The notes: a model not told the origin generated them from the letters alone. A stretch of 34,708 nt of DNA from Faecalibacterium sp. UBA1360 (GCA_002306375.1 DBRU01000041.1:1-34708), one strand, 5' to 3'. Numbered from the stretch's first letter, positions 23,884-33,362 are shown. Made by a program: numbers and translations.

Positions 23884-25770
23884 ATGTTGATCGAATTGCA
23901 GGACCTGGGCAAGAGCTTTGGCGAGCACGAGGTCCTGGCCGGCGTGACGGCCGGCGTGGAAAAAGGGGATCGCATCGGCATCATCGGGGCCAACGGTACG
24001 GGCAAGACCACGCTGCTGCGAATTCTGTGCGGCGAGAGTCAGCCCGATACCGGCGACGCCGCCTTTGCCGCCGGGGTCACGGTGGGCTACCTGGAACAGT
24101 CCGCCCGCCTGGACCCGGACCTGGATGTGTACGAGACCATGCGCAAGACGTTTTCGCCCGCTTTGCAGGCCATGGACCGCATGCAGGCGCTGCAAAAGCA
24201 GCTGGTCGGCGACCCCGGGGTGGAGGACGAGATCACTCGCTGTATGGCCGTCATCGACGCCATGGACGCTTATAATATGGACACCCAGATCAAAAAGGTG
24301 CTCAACGGCATGGGGTTCCCGGCCGCGACCTGGCAAAAGCGGGCGGGGGTCCTTTCGGGCGGCGAGCAGACCCGCCTGCGGCTGGCCCGGTTGCTGCTGG
24401 AACGCCCCGATATCCTGATCCTGGACGAACCCACCAACCACCTGGACCTGGCCACGATGCAGTGGCTGGAGAGCTACCTTAAAAGTTACCGGGGCGCGGT
24501 GCTGGTGGTCAGCCATGACCGCTATTTTCTGGACGCCGTGTGCACCCGCATCTGGGAACTGGCCGGCAAGACCATCCTGACCTACAAGGGCAACTACTCG
24601 GCCTATCTGCCTCAGCGCGAAGCCGCTGACGAGCGCCTGCAAAAGCAGCATGACGCCGCCGTGGAAAAAGCCGCCAAGTTGCAGGATTACATTGACCGCA
24701 ACCTGGTGCGGGCCTCCACCACCAAAATGGCCCAGAGCCGCCGCAAGCAGCTGGAAAAGCTGGAGATCGTGGAGGCCCCCCAGCGCCAGGGCCAGGACCT
24801 GAATTTCCGCTTCGAGTATGACATCGAGCCCTATGACGAACTGGTGATCATGAAGGGCCTGGGCGTTCAAATCGGAGAGCGCACCCTGCTGGAACCCTTC
24901 GACTATGTGGTGCACCGGGGCGATAAACTGGTCATAGCCGGGCCCAACGGCGCGGGCAAATCCACCTTGCTGCAAGTGCTGGACGGCAAGCGTCGCCCCT
25001 CTCAGGGGATGGTGCGTCTGGGCACCGGGGCCAAGGCGGGAATTTTTACCCAGCAGCAGGCGCGCCGTATCGGCCGTGTGATCGACGCCATCTGGAATCA
25101 GTATCCCCGCTTTACCGAGTTGGAAGTGCGCAGTCACCTGGCCCGGTTCGGTTTCCGCGGCGAGGAAGTGTTCAAGGACTGTTCGACCTTGTCCGGCGGC
25201 GAACTGGCCCGCCTCCGCTTTGCCGAACTGGCGTTGGAACGCCCCAACCTGATGTTTTTGGACGAGCCCACCAACCACCTGGACATCTACATGCGCGAAA
25301 GCCTGACCCGCGCCCTGGCTGCCTATACGGGCACGCTGGTCCTGGTGACCCATGACCGCTACCTCATGCAGACCCTGGGCTGCCCGATTTTGCACATCGA
25401 GGACGGCAAGGCCGTGGTCTTCCGCGATTTGCAGGCGCTTTTGGACCATGATACCCAGCCTGCCCGCGTGCCGGTGCGCGCCGAAGAACGTGCGGCGCGG
25501 CCCTCTTACGGCAAAGAAGAACGCCGCCGCCGTGCCGAACTGCGCGCCCGGCTCAAGGCAGTGGAGGATGAGATCGAATCCATCGGCGCGCGCATCGTGG
25601 AGCTGGAAAACACCCTCAACGACCCTGAAGTGCTGCGGGATCACCTGGCCGTGCGGGACGCCTGCGACGAGCTGGACGACGCGCGCTTCCACCAGCAGGA
25701 GCTGTTTGACGAATGGGAGCGCCTGGCCGAAGAACAGGAAAAGATCGAGGCCGAGGACGCGGCCCAGTGA
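23884..25770 (+). CDS. ABC-F family ATPase (YdiF/Uup-like translation factor)
   Basis: A 628-residue soluble protein with two ABC domains and no membrane segments; ABC-F proteins act on the ribosomal E site. Domain 1 has Walker A GANGTGKTT (35-43) and signature LSGGEQ (from 157). Domain 2 has Walker A GPNGAGKST (353-361) and signature LSGGEL (from 436). Both Walker B regions continue into LDEPTNHLD. The interdomain linker (about 240-310) is rich in Lys/Arg, with TTKMAQSRRKQLEKLE, typical of the tRNA-contacting motif. A C-terminal charged coiled coil (about 535-628) resembles YdiF/Uup. GAAAGGTG (23866-23873) precedes the ATG. It could be housekeeping or confer resistance to ribosome-targeting antibiotics; the sequence does not decide. 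Confidence 0.92.
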   Translation: MLIELQDLGKSFGEHEVLAGVTAGVEKGDRIGIIGANGTGKTTLLRILCGESQPDTGDAAFAAGVTVGYLEQSARLDPDLDVYETMRKTFSPALQAMDRMQALQKQLVGDPGVEDEITRCMAVIDAMDAYNMDTQIKKVLNGMGFPAATWQKRAGVLSGGEQTRLRLARLLLERPDILILDEPTNHLDLATMQWLESYLKSYRGAVLVVSHDRYFLDAVCTRIWELAGKTILTYKGNYSAYLPQREAADERLQKQHDAAVEKAAKLQDYIDRNLVRASTTKMAQSRRKQLEKLEIVEAPQRQGQDLNFRFEYDIEPYDELVIMKGLGVQIGERTLLEPFDYVVHRGDKLVIAGPNGAGKSTLLQVLDGKRRPSQGMVRLGTGAKAGIFTQQQARRIGRVIDAIWNQYPRFTELEVRSHLARFGFRGEEVFKDCSTLSGGELARLRFAELALERPNLMFLDEPTNHLDIYMRESLTRALAAYTGTLVLVTHDRYLMQTLGCPILHIEDGKAVVFRDLQALLDHDTQPARVPVRAEERAARPSYGKEERRRRAELRARLKAVEDEIESIGARIVELENTLNDPEVLRDHLAVRDACDELDDARFHQQELFDEWERLAEEQEKIEAEDAAQ

Positions 25771-25821
25771 CAGTGCGGGGGAACCGCGCTGTGCCGCCAA
25801 GAACCTTTACCCATCTGTAAC

Positions 25822-25849
25822 TTGCTTTCCTGTGAAAACGCGGTATACT
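25822..25849 (+). promoter_or_regulatory. Probable promoter of the surface-polysaccharide cluster
   Basis: TATACT (25844-25849) lies 16 bp after TTGCTT (25822-25827). It is the only good -10 in the 185-bp gap before the DUF4422 gene. The predicted leader is about 100 nt and contains the hairpin at 25873-25894. Confidence 0.6.
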
Positions 25850-25872
25850 TATTAGAAATACTGCTATCGAAC

Positions 25873-25894
25873 GCGCTTTGAAAAATCAAAGCGC
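25873..25894 (+). repeat. Perfect hairpin in the polysaccharide-cluster leader
   Basis: GCGCTTTGA (25873-25881) and TCAAAGCGC (25886-25894) form a perfect 9-bp stem with an AAAA loop. It is not followed by a T-tract, so it is not a standard terminator. It lies in the predicted untranslated leader about 60 nt before the TTG start. Confidence 0.6.
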
Positions 25895-25955
25895 ACTTCA
25901 CAACAAGCCGACGCGGGCTGTGTCTCGCGTCTCGTACGCAAAAGCGGGGAAGACC

Positions 25956-26720
25956 TTGGAAACAAAGATCATCATTGCCACGCATAAACCGTACTGGATC
26001 CCGGAGGACGATATGTACCTGCCGGTGCAGATGGGCCATGCCATCCACCCGGACATCGGCTATATCGGGGACGACACCGGCGAGAACATCTCGGAGCGCA
26101 ACTGGAACTTCTGCGAGCTGACGGGGCTGTACTGGGCCTGGAAAAACCTGGACGCAGACTACATCGGCATCGTTCATTACCGCCGGTACTTTGCCAGCCG
26201 CAAAGTGCGGAGCCTTGATAAAAAGCGGCGGGTCATCGGGCACGAGGAACTCAACACGATCCTGGCCACCACCAATGTGATCCTGCCCCGGGAACGCCAC
26301 TACTATATCGAGACCAACTACACCCAGTACATCCATGCCCACCACAAGCAGGACCTGGAAGTGACCCGAGCCATCATCGAGCGCAAATGCCCCGAGTATC
26401 TGCCCGCCTACGATCTGTATATGTCCAAGACCCACGGGCATCATTTCAACATGTTCGTGATGAAGCGCGAACTGCTGGGGCATTACTGCTCCTGGCTGTT
26501 CGACATCCTGTTTGAACTGGAAAAGGAACTGGACATCTCCCATTACTCTGCCAACGACAAGCGGGTCTTTGGTTTTGTGAGCGAACGTCTGCTGGACGCC
26601 TGGCTCATTACCAACAACATCTCCTACGAGGAACTGGACGTCCTGCACATGGAAAGTCAGCGCTGGCTGCGCAAAGGAACGGCGTTCCTGCTGCGCAAAC
26701 TTTTCCCCAAAAAGGATTGA
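25956..26720 (+). CDS. DUF4422 domain protein, putative glycosyltransferase
   Basis: A 254-residue protein of the DUF4422 family, which is found in capsule and exopolysaccharide clusters and is regarded as a probable glycosyltransferase. Visible family features are IIATHKPYW at the N terminus, a GLYWAWKN segment (57-64), the hallmark HYRRYF (74-79), and a C-terminal FGFVSERLL-type segment. The start is taken as TTG 25956 after GGGGAAG. The frame stays open to a TTG at 25878, but that would add a poorly conserved leader across the hairpin and has no ribosome site. It is the first gene of the glycan cluster, with the next gene 5 bp away. Donor and acceptor sugars are unknown. Confidence 0.85.
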   Translation: METKIIIATHKPYWIPEDDMYLPVQMGHAIHPDIGYIGDDTGENISERNWNFCELTGLYWAWKNLDADYIGIVHYRRYFASRKVRSLDKKRRVIGHEELNTILATTNVILPRERHYYIETNYTQYIHAHHKQDLEVTRAIIERKCPEYLPAYDLYMSKTHGHHFNMFVMKRELLGHYCSWLFDILFELEKELDISHYSANDKRVFGFVSERLLDAWLITNNISYEELDVLHMESQRWLRKGTAFLLRKLFPKKD

Positions 26721-26725
26721 TTTTA

Positions 26726-27619
26726 TTGCAACGATCACGTGTGGCGGCGGTGGTGGTCACCTACAACCGCCTGCCTTTGCTGCGCCGGTGCCTGCAGGCC
26801 GTTTTAGATCAGCAGGGCGCGCAGGCGGACCTTTGGGTCATCGACAACGCCAGCACCGACGGTACGGGCGAGGCGCTGCGCCAATGGGCGCCGCCGCGCC
26901 TGTTTTATCAAAATACAGGCGGCAATCTGGGCGGGGCCGGCGGTTTTGCCTACGGCGTTCGCGCGGCGGCCCGGGCCGGGTATGACTACCTGTGGCTGAT
27001 GGACGACGATACGATCCCGGAACCCGGGGCCCTGGCCGCGCTGCTGGACGCCGACCGGGAACTGGGCGGGCGATACGGCTGGCTTTCCTCCCGGGCGTTG
27101 ACGCCGGAAGGCGCCGACCAGCCCATGAACCGCCAGCGCCGTACCCCGTACAAGGACATTGCCGGATACGAGGGAACATACATCCCTTCCCAGATGGCCA
27201 GCTTTGTGTCGCTGTTTGTGCGTGGGCAGACGGTGCGAGACTATGGGCTGCCCATCGCCGAATTTTTTATCTGGTCGGACGACTGGGAGTATACGCGCCG
27301 CATTTCCCGCCGTGTGACCTGCTATACCGTTCCGGCCAGCCGGGTCATGCACGCCATGAAAAGCAATACGGTGGTCAACATCGCGGCCGACGCCCCCGCC
27401 CGGTGGGAGCGCTACCGCTATTTTTACCGCAACGACGTATATCTTTACCGGCGGGAAGGCATAATCGGCTGGCTGTGGCTGGTATGCAAGTTTGCCTGGC
27501 ACAGCGTGCAGGTGCTGCGCAGCCCTGCCGGACGCCGCCTGTATCGTCTGGGCGTGATCTGGAAAGGGTTTGTCGCGGGCATCGGGTTCGATCCGCCGGT
27601 GCGCGGTGTGGAAGAATGA
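26726..27619 (+). CDS. Family 2 glycosyltransferase, GlfT-like
   Basis: A 297-residue GT-A fold transferase. The N terminus AAVVVTYNR and VIDNASTDGT are the GT2 nucleotide-binding elements. GGNLGGAGGF (65-74) and the metal-binding DDD (93-95) follow. WSDDWEY (183-189) holds the likely catalytic base, a pattern seen in galactofuranosyl/rhamnosyl-type GT2 enzymes. A hydrophobic C-terminal stretch (about 243-260) may associate with the membrane. The start is TTG 26726, 9 nt after AAAGGA; TTG 26717 is too close to that site. It lies 5 bp after the DUF4422 stop. The donor sugar is not determinable here. Confidence 0.9.
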   Translation: MQRSRVAAVVVTYNRLPLLRRCLQAVLDQQGAQADLWVIDNASTDGTGEALRQWAPPRLFYQNTGGNLGGAGGFAYGVRAAARAGYDYLWLMDDDTIPEPGALAALLDADRELGGRYGWLSSRALTPEGADQPMNRQRRTPYKDIAGYEGTYIPSQMASFVSLFVRGQTVRDYGLPIAEFFIWSDDWEYTRRISRRVTCYTVPASRVMHAMKSNTVVNIAADAPARWERYRYFYRNDVYLYRREGIIGWLWLVCKFAWHSVQVLRSPAGRRLYRLGVIWKGFVAGIGFDPPVRGVEE

Positions 27620-27639
27620 GACGGACGGGATGAAACGCC

Positions 27640-29490
27640 ATGCAGCAATGGGACAAAAAACTGATCAGGGCCGCCGGCAAATGCCGTGCGGTCGCTTTTG
27701 ATGTCTTTGACACGCTGCTGATGCGGGACGTGGCCCGGCCGCAGGATTTGTTTGCCCTGATGGAAGAGACCTGTGCGGCCGGACCCGGCTTTGCCCAAAA
27801 CCGTCGTCAGGCCGAGGCGCAGGCTCGTACCCCCGGCGTCGAGACCACCCTGGCCGCGATCTATGCCCAGCCGCCTTTGCGGGGCGCAGAACCCGAGGCG
27901 GAATGCGCGGCGGAGCTGCGCGCGGTCGTGCCCCGCGCTGAATTGGTGCGTGCGGCCAAAGCCTGCCGGGAACACGGGTACAAGATCTACATCATTTCGG
28001 ACATGTATTTGCCTGCGGCGCAGATCGACGCCATGCTGCGCCGCTGCGGCGTCGATTTTGCCGACGGGGTGTTCGTCTCGTCGGAATATGGGGTGCAAAA
28101 GCGCAGCGGAAAGCTGTTCCGCCTGTTTTTGCAAAAGACCGGCCTGCGCGCCCGGGACGTTCTGTTTGTGGGCAACGACCGCCGCGCGGACTGGGGCGGG
28201 GCCGCCCTGGCGGGCATCCGCTGCCTGCTGGTGCCGCCTCCGACCGCGCCTGCCCACTACGCCCCGCCGACCACGGTACAAGAAGGGGCGCTTTGGGCGT
28301 TTGTGCAAAACCGCGTGCAGGGAATGGACCCGGCGCGGTATGCGGGTTACGCCATGGCGGGACCCATGCTCACGGCCTTTGCCCGGTGGCTCCATGACCG
28401 GCGCGGCGAACGGCCCGGGTCCCGCATCGTTATGCTGGCCCGGGATATGGACCTGGTGCGGCGTGTGTATGCGGGGCTGTATCCCGACGAGCCGGAACCG
28501 GGCTATCTGCGGGTATCCCGACGCAGTCTGTGCCCGGCGCTTCTCCAGCGGCCCATGAATGAAGAAGGCCTGAACCTTCTGGCGGATGCGCTGCCAAGGC
28601 AGGTCCTGACAGCCGCCCAGGTACTGGAATACTGTTCCTTTGCCCCCGGCGCATGGCCGGGTGGTGTGGACACGCAGGAGACCGTCGACCTGCGCACAAG
28701 ACCTTTGACCGCCCACACCAGGGAGTTTTTGCTGGGGATGGCGGCCTTGAGCAAGACTTCCGCGGGCATTTCCGTGCGGTGTCAGGCGGAACTGGCCCGC
28801 GCCTATCTGCACGACTTTTTCCCTCAGGATGGGCGGTCTGTGCTGCTGGTGGACATCGGCAGCGGTGGCACGACCCAGCGCGCCCTGAAAGCGTTGGGCG
28901 TGACCGGGTTATTCGGCGCCTGCCTTGCCTGTGACGGGCGGCTGCGGGAACATTTCTCCGGCGATGAGGCCGAGGCGTTTCTGTTTGAGGGGAAACCCGC
29001 TCCTCTTTGGTACTGGGTCGGGCAGCCCATGCTGGAGCGTCTGATCAGCGAACCCTGCGGCGCCACCGTGGGGTATGCGTGGCAGAGGGGCGCCGTCCAG
29101 GCCCTGATGGGGCCGTACGAGCCTTCCGATGTTGTCAAAACCGTTCAGCAGGCGGCGCTGGATTTTGCCGCCGACTGGCAGGCGGGCCCCTGGGCCGATA
29201 TGGGGCTGCCGGCGGGGTACGCGGCCGGGGCGTTTCTCGAACTGGTCCGCGCGCCCCGCCTGACGGAGGCCGCGCAGTTGGGCGACCTGACGGTGGAGGA
29301 CGGCGGCACCTGGCCGCTGGCCGCGCCAAAGGCCGGGCGCCACTATTTGCGCCACCCGAAGGATCTCGGCCGGGATCTGCGCACCGCGCGCTGGAAAACT
29401 GCGTTTTTGCGCCGTGCCCTGCGCCTGCCGTTGCCCTATGACCGTCTGTATGCCGCCATGTCCGCCCAGCGAAGGAGGGGGGCCGTATGA
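27640..29490 (+). CDS. Two-domain HAD-type protein of the polysaccharide cluster
   Basis: A 616-residue protein. Residues about 15-210 form a HAD domain: motif I FDVFDTLL (nucleophile D21), motif II IISDMY, a lysine in KRSGKLFR, and motif IV VGNDRRADWGGA. Position +2 after the nucleophile is Phe, not the Asp that phosphatases use, so the chemistry may differ. Residues about 215-616 form a second domain I do not recognise by name, with VMLARDMDLVRRVY, VSRRSL and a Gly-rich LLVDIGSGGTTQ. Such proteins are common in glycan clusters, with no settled function. GGACGGGA precedes the ATG. The gene ends in an ATGA overlap with the next glycosyltransferase. Confidence 0.75.
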   Translation: MQQWDKKLIRAAGKCRAVAFDVFDTLLMRDVARPQDLFALMEETCAAGPGFAQNRRQAEAQARTPGVETTLAAIYAQPPLRGAEPEAECAAELRAVVPRAELVRAAKACREHGYKIYIISDMYLPAAQIDAMLRRCGVDFADGVFVSSEYGVQKRSGKLFRLFLQKTGLRARDVLFVGNDRRADWGGAALAGIRCLLVPPPTAPAHYAPPTTVQEGALWAFVQNRVQGMDPARYAGYAMAGPMLTAFARWLHDRRGERPGSRIVMLARDMDLVRRVYAGLYPDEPEPGYLRVSRRSLCPALLQRPMNEEGLNLLADALPRQVLTAAQVLEYCSFAPGAWPGGVDTQETVDLRTRPLTAHTREFLLGMAALSKTSAGISVRCQAELARAYLHDFFPQDGRSVLLVDIGSGGTTQRALKALGVTGLFGACLACDGRLREHFSGDEAEAFLFEGKPAPLWYWVGQPMLERLISEPCGATVGYAWQRGAVQALMGPYEPSDVVKTVQQAALDFAADWQAGPWADMGLPAGYAAGAFLELVRAPRLTEAAQLGDLTVEDGGTWPLAAPKAGRHYLRHPKDLGRDLRTARWKTAFLRRALRLPLPYDRLYAAMSAQRRRGAV

Positions 29491-30533
29491 GCCAAGACCG
29501 GGACATCCCCTTTTTTTCGCTGATCGTCCCCGTATATAATGCGGCCTCCACGCTAGAAAAGGCGGTGGATAGCCTGCTGTCGCAGGCCGGCTCCTCCTTT
29601 GAGGTGCTGCTCATCGACGACGGTTCCGCCGACGGAAGCCTGGAACTGTGCAGGGAGCTGGCCGCACGGGACGGGCGCATCCGCGTGATTTCCCAGGAAA
29701 ACCGCGGCATCTGCGCTGCCCGCAACCGTGGCCTGGCCGCCGCCCGGGGGGACTATGTGGGCTTTTGCGACGACGACGACGTGTACCTTCCCGGCGCGCT
29801 GCGCGCAGCGCGGGACCTGATCGAACGAACCGGCGCCGATGTGGTGCGGGGTGGGTATGAATTGTGGCGCGAAGGCGCATCCGGCCCGGTCTTGCTGCCC
29901 CATGACCCGGGGCGCGCGTGCACACTGGAATCTGTGCCGGACGGCGGGGCCTACCTGGCCTTTTTGCAAAACAGCGGTCCGCAGTTTGTGTGGAATGCTT
30001 TTTATCGACGGGCGTTTTTGGGGGCTTTGAACTTTGACGAGCGCTGCCGCCATGGGCTTGAGGACTTTGTATTCAACGCGGCCGTGTACGCCAACGCTCC
30101 CCGGGCCGCCTATGACCCCGCCCCCTGGTACCGCCACTTTGAACGGGCGGACAGCACCTCGGCGGCGGTGACGCAGGCGGTGGCGGGGCGCATTGGATCC
30201 CTGCCTCTTTGGGCGAAGTCCGAATACGAGGCCGCCAAAGCCCGCAGTACGCCGCCGCAGTGGCGCGGCGTGTGGGCTGCGCGCAAGGCCGAGTGTGTGA
30301 CCTTCCTCTTGCACCAACTGCGGGACAGCCGCGCGCCGGCTGAACTGCGCCGCTATGCCTGGCGCGCGCTGCGCAAGGCCGAGGCCGACCTGGGCCCCTC
30401 GCGCCCCGCACTTGACTTTTTGCGCATGGCAGGGCACAATAGAAAAAAGCGCGCCGCTTTGTTTTTATATGCGGCGCATCTGCAAGGGCTGTATGCCTGC
30501 CTTCCCAATCAGGAAGAGAGGTTGTTGCGATGA
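29487..30533 (+). CDS. Family 2 glycosyltransferase
   Basis: A 348-residue GT2 enzyme. SLIVPVYNAASTL, LLIDDGSADGS and NRGICAARNRGL are the classic GT-A N-terminal elements. CDDDDVYLPGAL carries the DxD-type metal site. The C-terminal part (about 220-348) is Arg/Ala-rich and helical. AAGGAGG (about 29473-29478) gives a strong ribosome site, and the ATG overlaps the previous stop (ATGA). It also overlaps the following epimerase by ATGA, so all three genes are coupled. It resembles cell-wall or capsule side-chain transferases; the sugar is unknown. Confidence 0.92.
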   Translation: MSQDRDIPFFSLIVPVYNAASTLEKAVDSLLSQAGSSFEVLLIDDGSADGSLELCRELAARDGRIRVISQENRGICAARNRGLAAARGDYVGFCDDDDVYLPGALRAARDLIERTGADVVRGGYELWREGASGPVLLPHDPGRACTLESVPDGGAYLAFLQNSGPQFVWNAFYRRAFLGALNFDERCRHGLEDFVFNAAVYANAPRAAYDPAPWYRHFERADSTSAAVTQAVAGRIGSLPLWAKSEYEAAKARSTPPQWRGVWAARKAECVTFLLHQLRDSRAPAELRRYAWRALRKAEADLGPSRPALDFLRMAGHNRKKRAALFLYAAHLQGLYACLPNQEERLLR

Positions 30534-31372
30534 AAACGATTCTGGTCACCGGAGCGGCCGGCTACATCGGCCGCCATGTGGTTAAGACAGCGCTGGACAT
30601 GGGCCACCGTGTCATTGCGTCCGATTTTGCCTTCAAGGGCGTGGATGAGCGCGCCGAATTCTGCGATGTTCCGCTGTTCAGCGGCGACAAGGACATTTAC
30701 CGCGCGCTGGGCAGCCCGGATGTGTGCATCCATCTGGCATGGCGCGACGGGTTCCGACACAATGCGTCCAGCCACATGAAGGACCTGTCCAGCCATGTGA
30801 CGCTGCTCAACAATCTGGCGGCGGGCGGGCTTTGTTCCCTCAGCGTCATGGGTACCATGCACGAGGTGGGCTACTGGGAAGGCCCCATCACCGCCGATAC
30901 CCCCTGCAACCCTCAAAGTCAGTACGGCGTGGCCAAAAACGCCCTGCGCCAAAGCCTGATGCTGTCTTTGCCCGCCACGGGCTGCCGGCTGCACTGGCTG
31001 CGGGCGTACTATATCACGGGGGACGAAGCTCACGGCAGTTCCATTTTTGCCAAGATCACCCAGGCCGAACTGGATGGCAAAAAGACCTTTCCGTTCACCA
31101 CCGGGTGCAACAAATACGACTTCATCGATGTGGATCGTCTGGCGCTGATGATCGTGGCGGCCAGCGTACAGCAGGATGTGGACGGCATCATCAATGTGTG
31201 CACGGGGGTGCCTATGACCCTGGCCGACCGTGTGGAGCAATTCCTGCGGGACAAAAACTACCGTATCAAGCTGGAATACGGCGCCTTCCCGGACCGTCCG
31301 TACGACAGCCCCGGCGTCTGGGGCGACCCGACGCTGATCAACGGGATCCTGGCCCGGGCAGGCCTTGCCTGA
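30530..31372 (+). CDS. NAD(P)-dependent sugar epimerase/dehydratase (extended SDR)
   Basis: A 280-residue extended short-chain dehydrogenase. The Rossmann motif GAAGYIG (8-14) binds NAD(P). The catalytic YxxxK is Y132-K136 in QYGVAKNAL, and the active-site Ser is probably S105 in SVMGT. The C-terminal part binds the nucleotide sugar. It probably makes or alters an NDP-sugar donor for the neighbouring glycosyltransferases. It is somewhat shorter than GalE or RmlB (about 330-350), so it is not a standard UDP-glucose epimerase. The start overlaps the previous stop by ATGA. Confidence 0.88.
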   Translation: MKTILVTGAAGYIGRHVVKTALDMGHRVIASDFAFKGVDERAEFCDVPLFSGDKDIYRALGSPDVCIHLAWRDGFRHNASSHMKDLSSHVTLLNNLAAGGLCSLSVMGTMHEVGYWEGPITADTPCNPQSQYGVAKNALRQSLMLSLPATGCRLHWLRAYYITGDEAHGSSIFAKITQAELDGKKTFPFTTGCNKYDFIDVDRLALMIVAASVQQDVDGIINVCTGVPMTLADRVEQFLRDKNYRIKLEYGAFPDRPYDSPGVWGDPTLINGILARAGLA

Positions 31373-31405
31373 GCCTGTAGGACCATTAGCGAAAGGATAC
31401 GCAGA

Positions 31406-33352
31406 ATGAAAAGACTCGGGATCTTCTTTTTCTTTGAGAAAAGAGGGTATGTGGATGACTTCATCCTGTACTATCTTGACGACCTTGTTAAAAATCTCAG
31501 CGAACTGGTCATTGTCTGCAACGGCCGTTTGAGCGAGACTGGCCGCAAAGCCTTTGAGCGCTATACCGACAAGATCATCGTGCGCGAGAATAAGGGCCTG
31601 GACGTTTGGGCCTACAAAACGGCGCTGGACAGCTACGGCTGGCAGGCTTTGGCCGAATTTGACGAGATCGTCATGACCAACTCCACCCTCATGGGGCCTG
31701 TGCGCCCTTTGCGGGAAATGTTCGACGCCATGGCTGAAAACCGGGACCTGGATTTCTGGGGCCTGAGCGTTCACCACGGGGCTGAGGGCAATCCCTTCAA
31801 GGGCAAGCACCTGTACGATTATCTGCCCGTGCACATCCAGTCCCATTTCATTGTCTACCGCCAAAAGTTCATTCGGAGTCAGGACCTGCAAAAGTACTGG
31901 GACGAAATGCCCATGATCGAAAACTATTTCGACTCGGTGCAGCGGTATGAAGCGGTGTTCACCAAGCTCTTTGCCGACAAGGGGTACCGCTGGGATGTCT
32001 ATGTCAGGACCGACGACCTGAAAGACTTTACCGACTACCCGCTGCTGGTGTGTCCGGCGCGGCTTCTGCGGGACAAAAAATGCCCGCTGTTCAAGCGCCG
32101 CAGCTTCATGCACGAGCTGGAAGCCTATCTCAATGATACCGCCGGCGAGCCGGTGAGGGAGCTGTACGAGTACCTGCGGGATCATACCGACTACCCGTTG
32201 GATCTGATCTGGTCCAACATGATCCGCACCATGCACCCATACGACTTTGTGCGCAACCTGGGGCTGACCCGGCTGATCCAGCCCACTGTGCAGGACCCGG
32301 TCTGCGCCGACAAAGTGTGCGCCACGCGGCGCATCGCCCTGGCCATGCACCTGTACTTTATGGACATGTTGCCCCAGAGTATGGACTTTGCCCGCAAGTT
32401 CCCCAAGCAGACCGACGTGTTCATCTCCACCAACACCGAGGAAAAGCGCCTGCAGATCCAGCAGGCCTTTGCCGAACTGGGCATGCACAGTGTGACCGTG
32501 CTGAAGGTGGAAAACCAGGGCCGGGACGTGGGCGCGTTTTTGTGCGACCTGGCTCCGCTGCTCAAGGGGTACGACTACGCCTGCTTCATGCACGACAAAA
32601 AGGCCGTGCAGACCAAGCCGGGCAGCGTGGGCGCCAGTTTCGGCTATGTCTGCAACGAGAATGTCTGCAAAAATGCCGCACACGTGCTCAATGTGCTGTG
32701 CGAGTTTGAAAAAGACCCGCGCCTGGGCATTTTGTGCCCGCCGTTCCCCACCCATGGACTGTACTTCATGAACATGTGTTCCAGCGGCTGGGGCCCCAAC
32801 TTTGACAACACCAAGGCGCTGCTCAAGACTCTTGGCATCGACGTGCCCATCTCGGGGGAGAAAATGCCCCTGGCGCCTTTCGGCAGTGTGTTCTGGTTCC
32901 GGCCCAAGGCACTGGCGCCGCTGTTTGACCATGGCTGGCAGCACGGGGATTTCCCGCCCGAACCGCTGCCCCAGGACGGCACGATCAGCCACGCCATTGA
33001 GCGGGTGTATCCCTTTGTGGCCCAAAGCGCCGGCTATTACCCGGCCCAGGTCATGAGCACCGACTTTGCGCTGCTGCGCGCCGATACCATGCAGGCCTAT
33101 GCGGCCGGGCTGATCCGTCCGCTGGCGCGGGTGTTTGACTGCACCACCTTCGGCAACGCGGCCATGGCCGCCATGGCCTTTGCCCGCAAGCGTCACTTCG
33201 GGTTGTTCCAGGTGTACGGGCCTTATTCCAACACCCGCCGTCGCCGCACCCGCAACTGGCTTCGCGATCGCTTGCCGGATGGGATGTACAAGGGCATGAT
33301 GCGCACCAAGCGCGCGGTGTTCGGGCCCCACGGCGTCCCTTACGAGGATTGA
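31406..33352 (+). CDS. Rhamnan synthesis protein F family (RgpF-like)
   Basis: A 648-residue protein of the RgpF family, named for streptococcal RgpF in rhamnose-glucose polysaccharide assembly. Two related halves are visible. The N half has VIVCNGRLS, ENKGLDVWAY and LDFWGLSVHH with HIQSHF. The C half (from about 310) has VFISTNTEE, ENQGRDVGAF, CFMHDKKA and a TISHAIERVYPF region. No membrane helix is visible, so it probably works at the cytoplasmic face. GAAAGGA (31391-31396) precedes the ATG by 9 nt. The next gene encodes a paralogue of its N half. Rhamnose as the actual sugar is inference; no rml genes are in view. Confidence 0.85.
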   Translation: MKRLGIFFFFEKRGYVDDFILYYLDDLVKNLSELVIVCNGRLSETGRKAFERYTDKIIVRENKGLDVWAYKTALDSYGWQALAEFDEIVMTNSTLMGPVRPLREMFDAMAENRDLDFWGLSVHHGAEGNPFKGKHLYDYLPVHIQSHFIVYRQKFIRSQDLQKYWDEMPMIENYFDSVQRYEAVFTKLFADKGYRWDVYVRTDDLKDFTDYPLLVCPARLLRDKKCPLFKRRSFMHELEAYLNDTAGEPVRELYEYLRDHTDYPLDLIWSNMIRTMHPYDFVRNLGLTRLIQPTVQDPVCADKVCATRRIALAMHLYFMDMLPQSMDFARKFPKQTDVFISTNTEEKRLQIQQAFAELGMHSVTVLKVENQGRDVGAFLCDLAPLLKGYDYACFMHDKKAVQTKPGSVGASFGYVCNENVCKNAAHVLNVLCEFEKDPRLGILCPPFPTHGLYFMNMCSSGWGPNFDNTKALLKTLGIDVPISGEKMPLAPFGSVFWFRPKALAPLFDHGWQHGDFPPEPLPQDGTISHAIERVYPFVAQSAGYYPAQVMSTDFALLRADTMQAYAAGLIRPLARVFDCTTFGNAAMAAMAFARKRHFGLFQVYGPYSNTRRRRTRNWLRDRLPDGMYKGMMRTKRAVFGPHGVPYED

Positions 33353-33362
33353 GGCAGAACGC

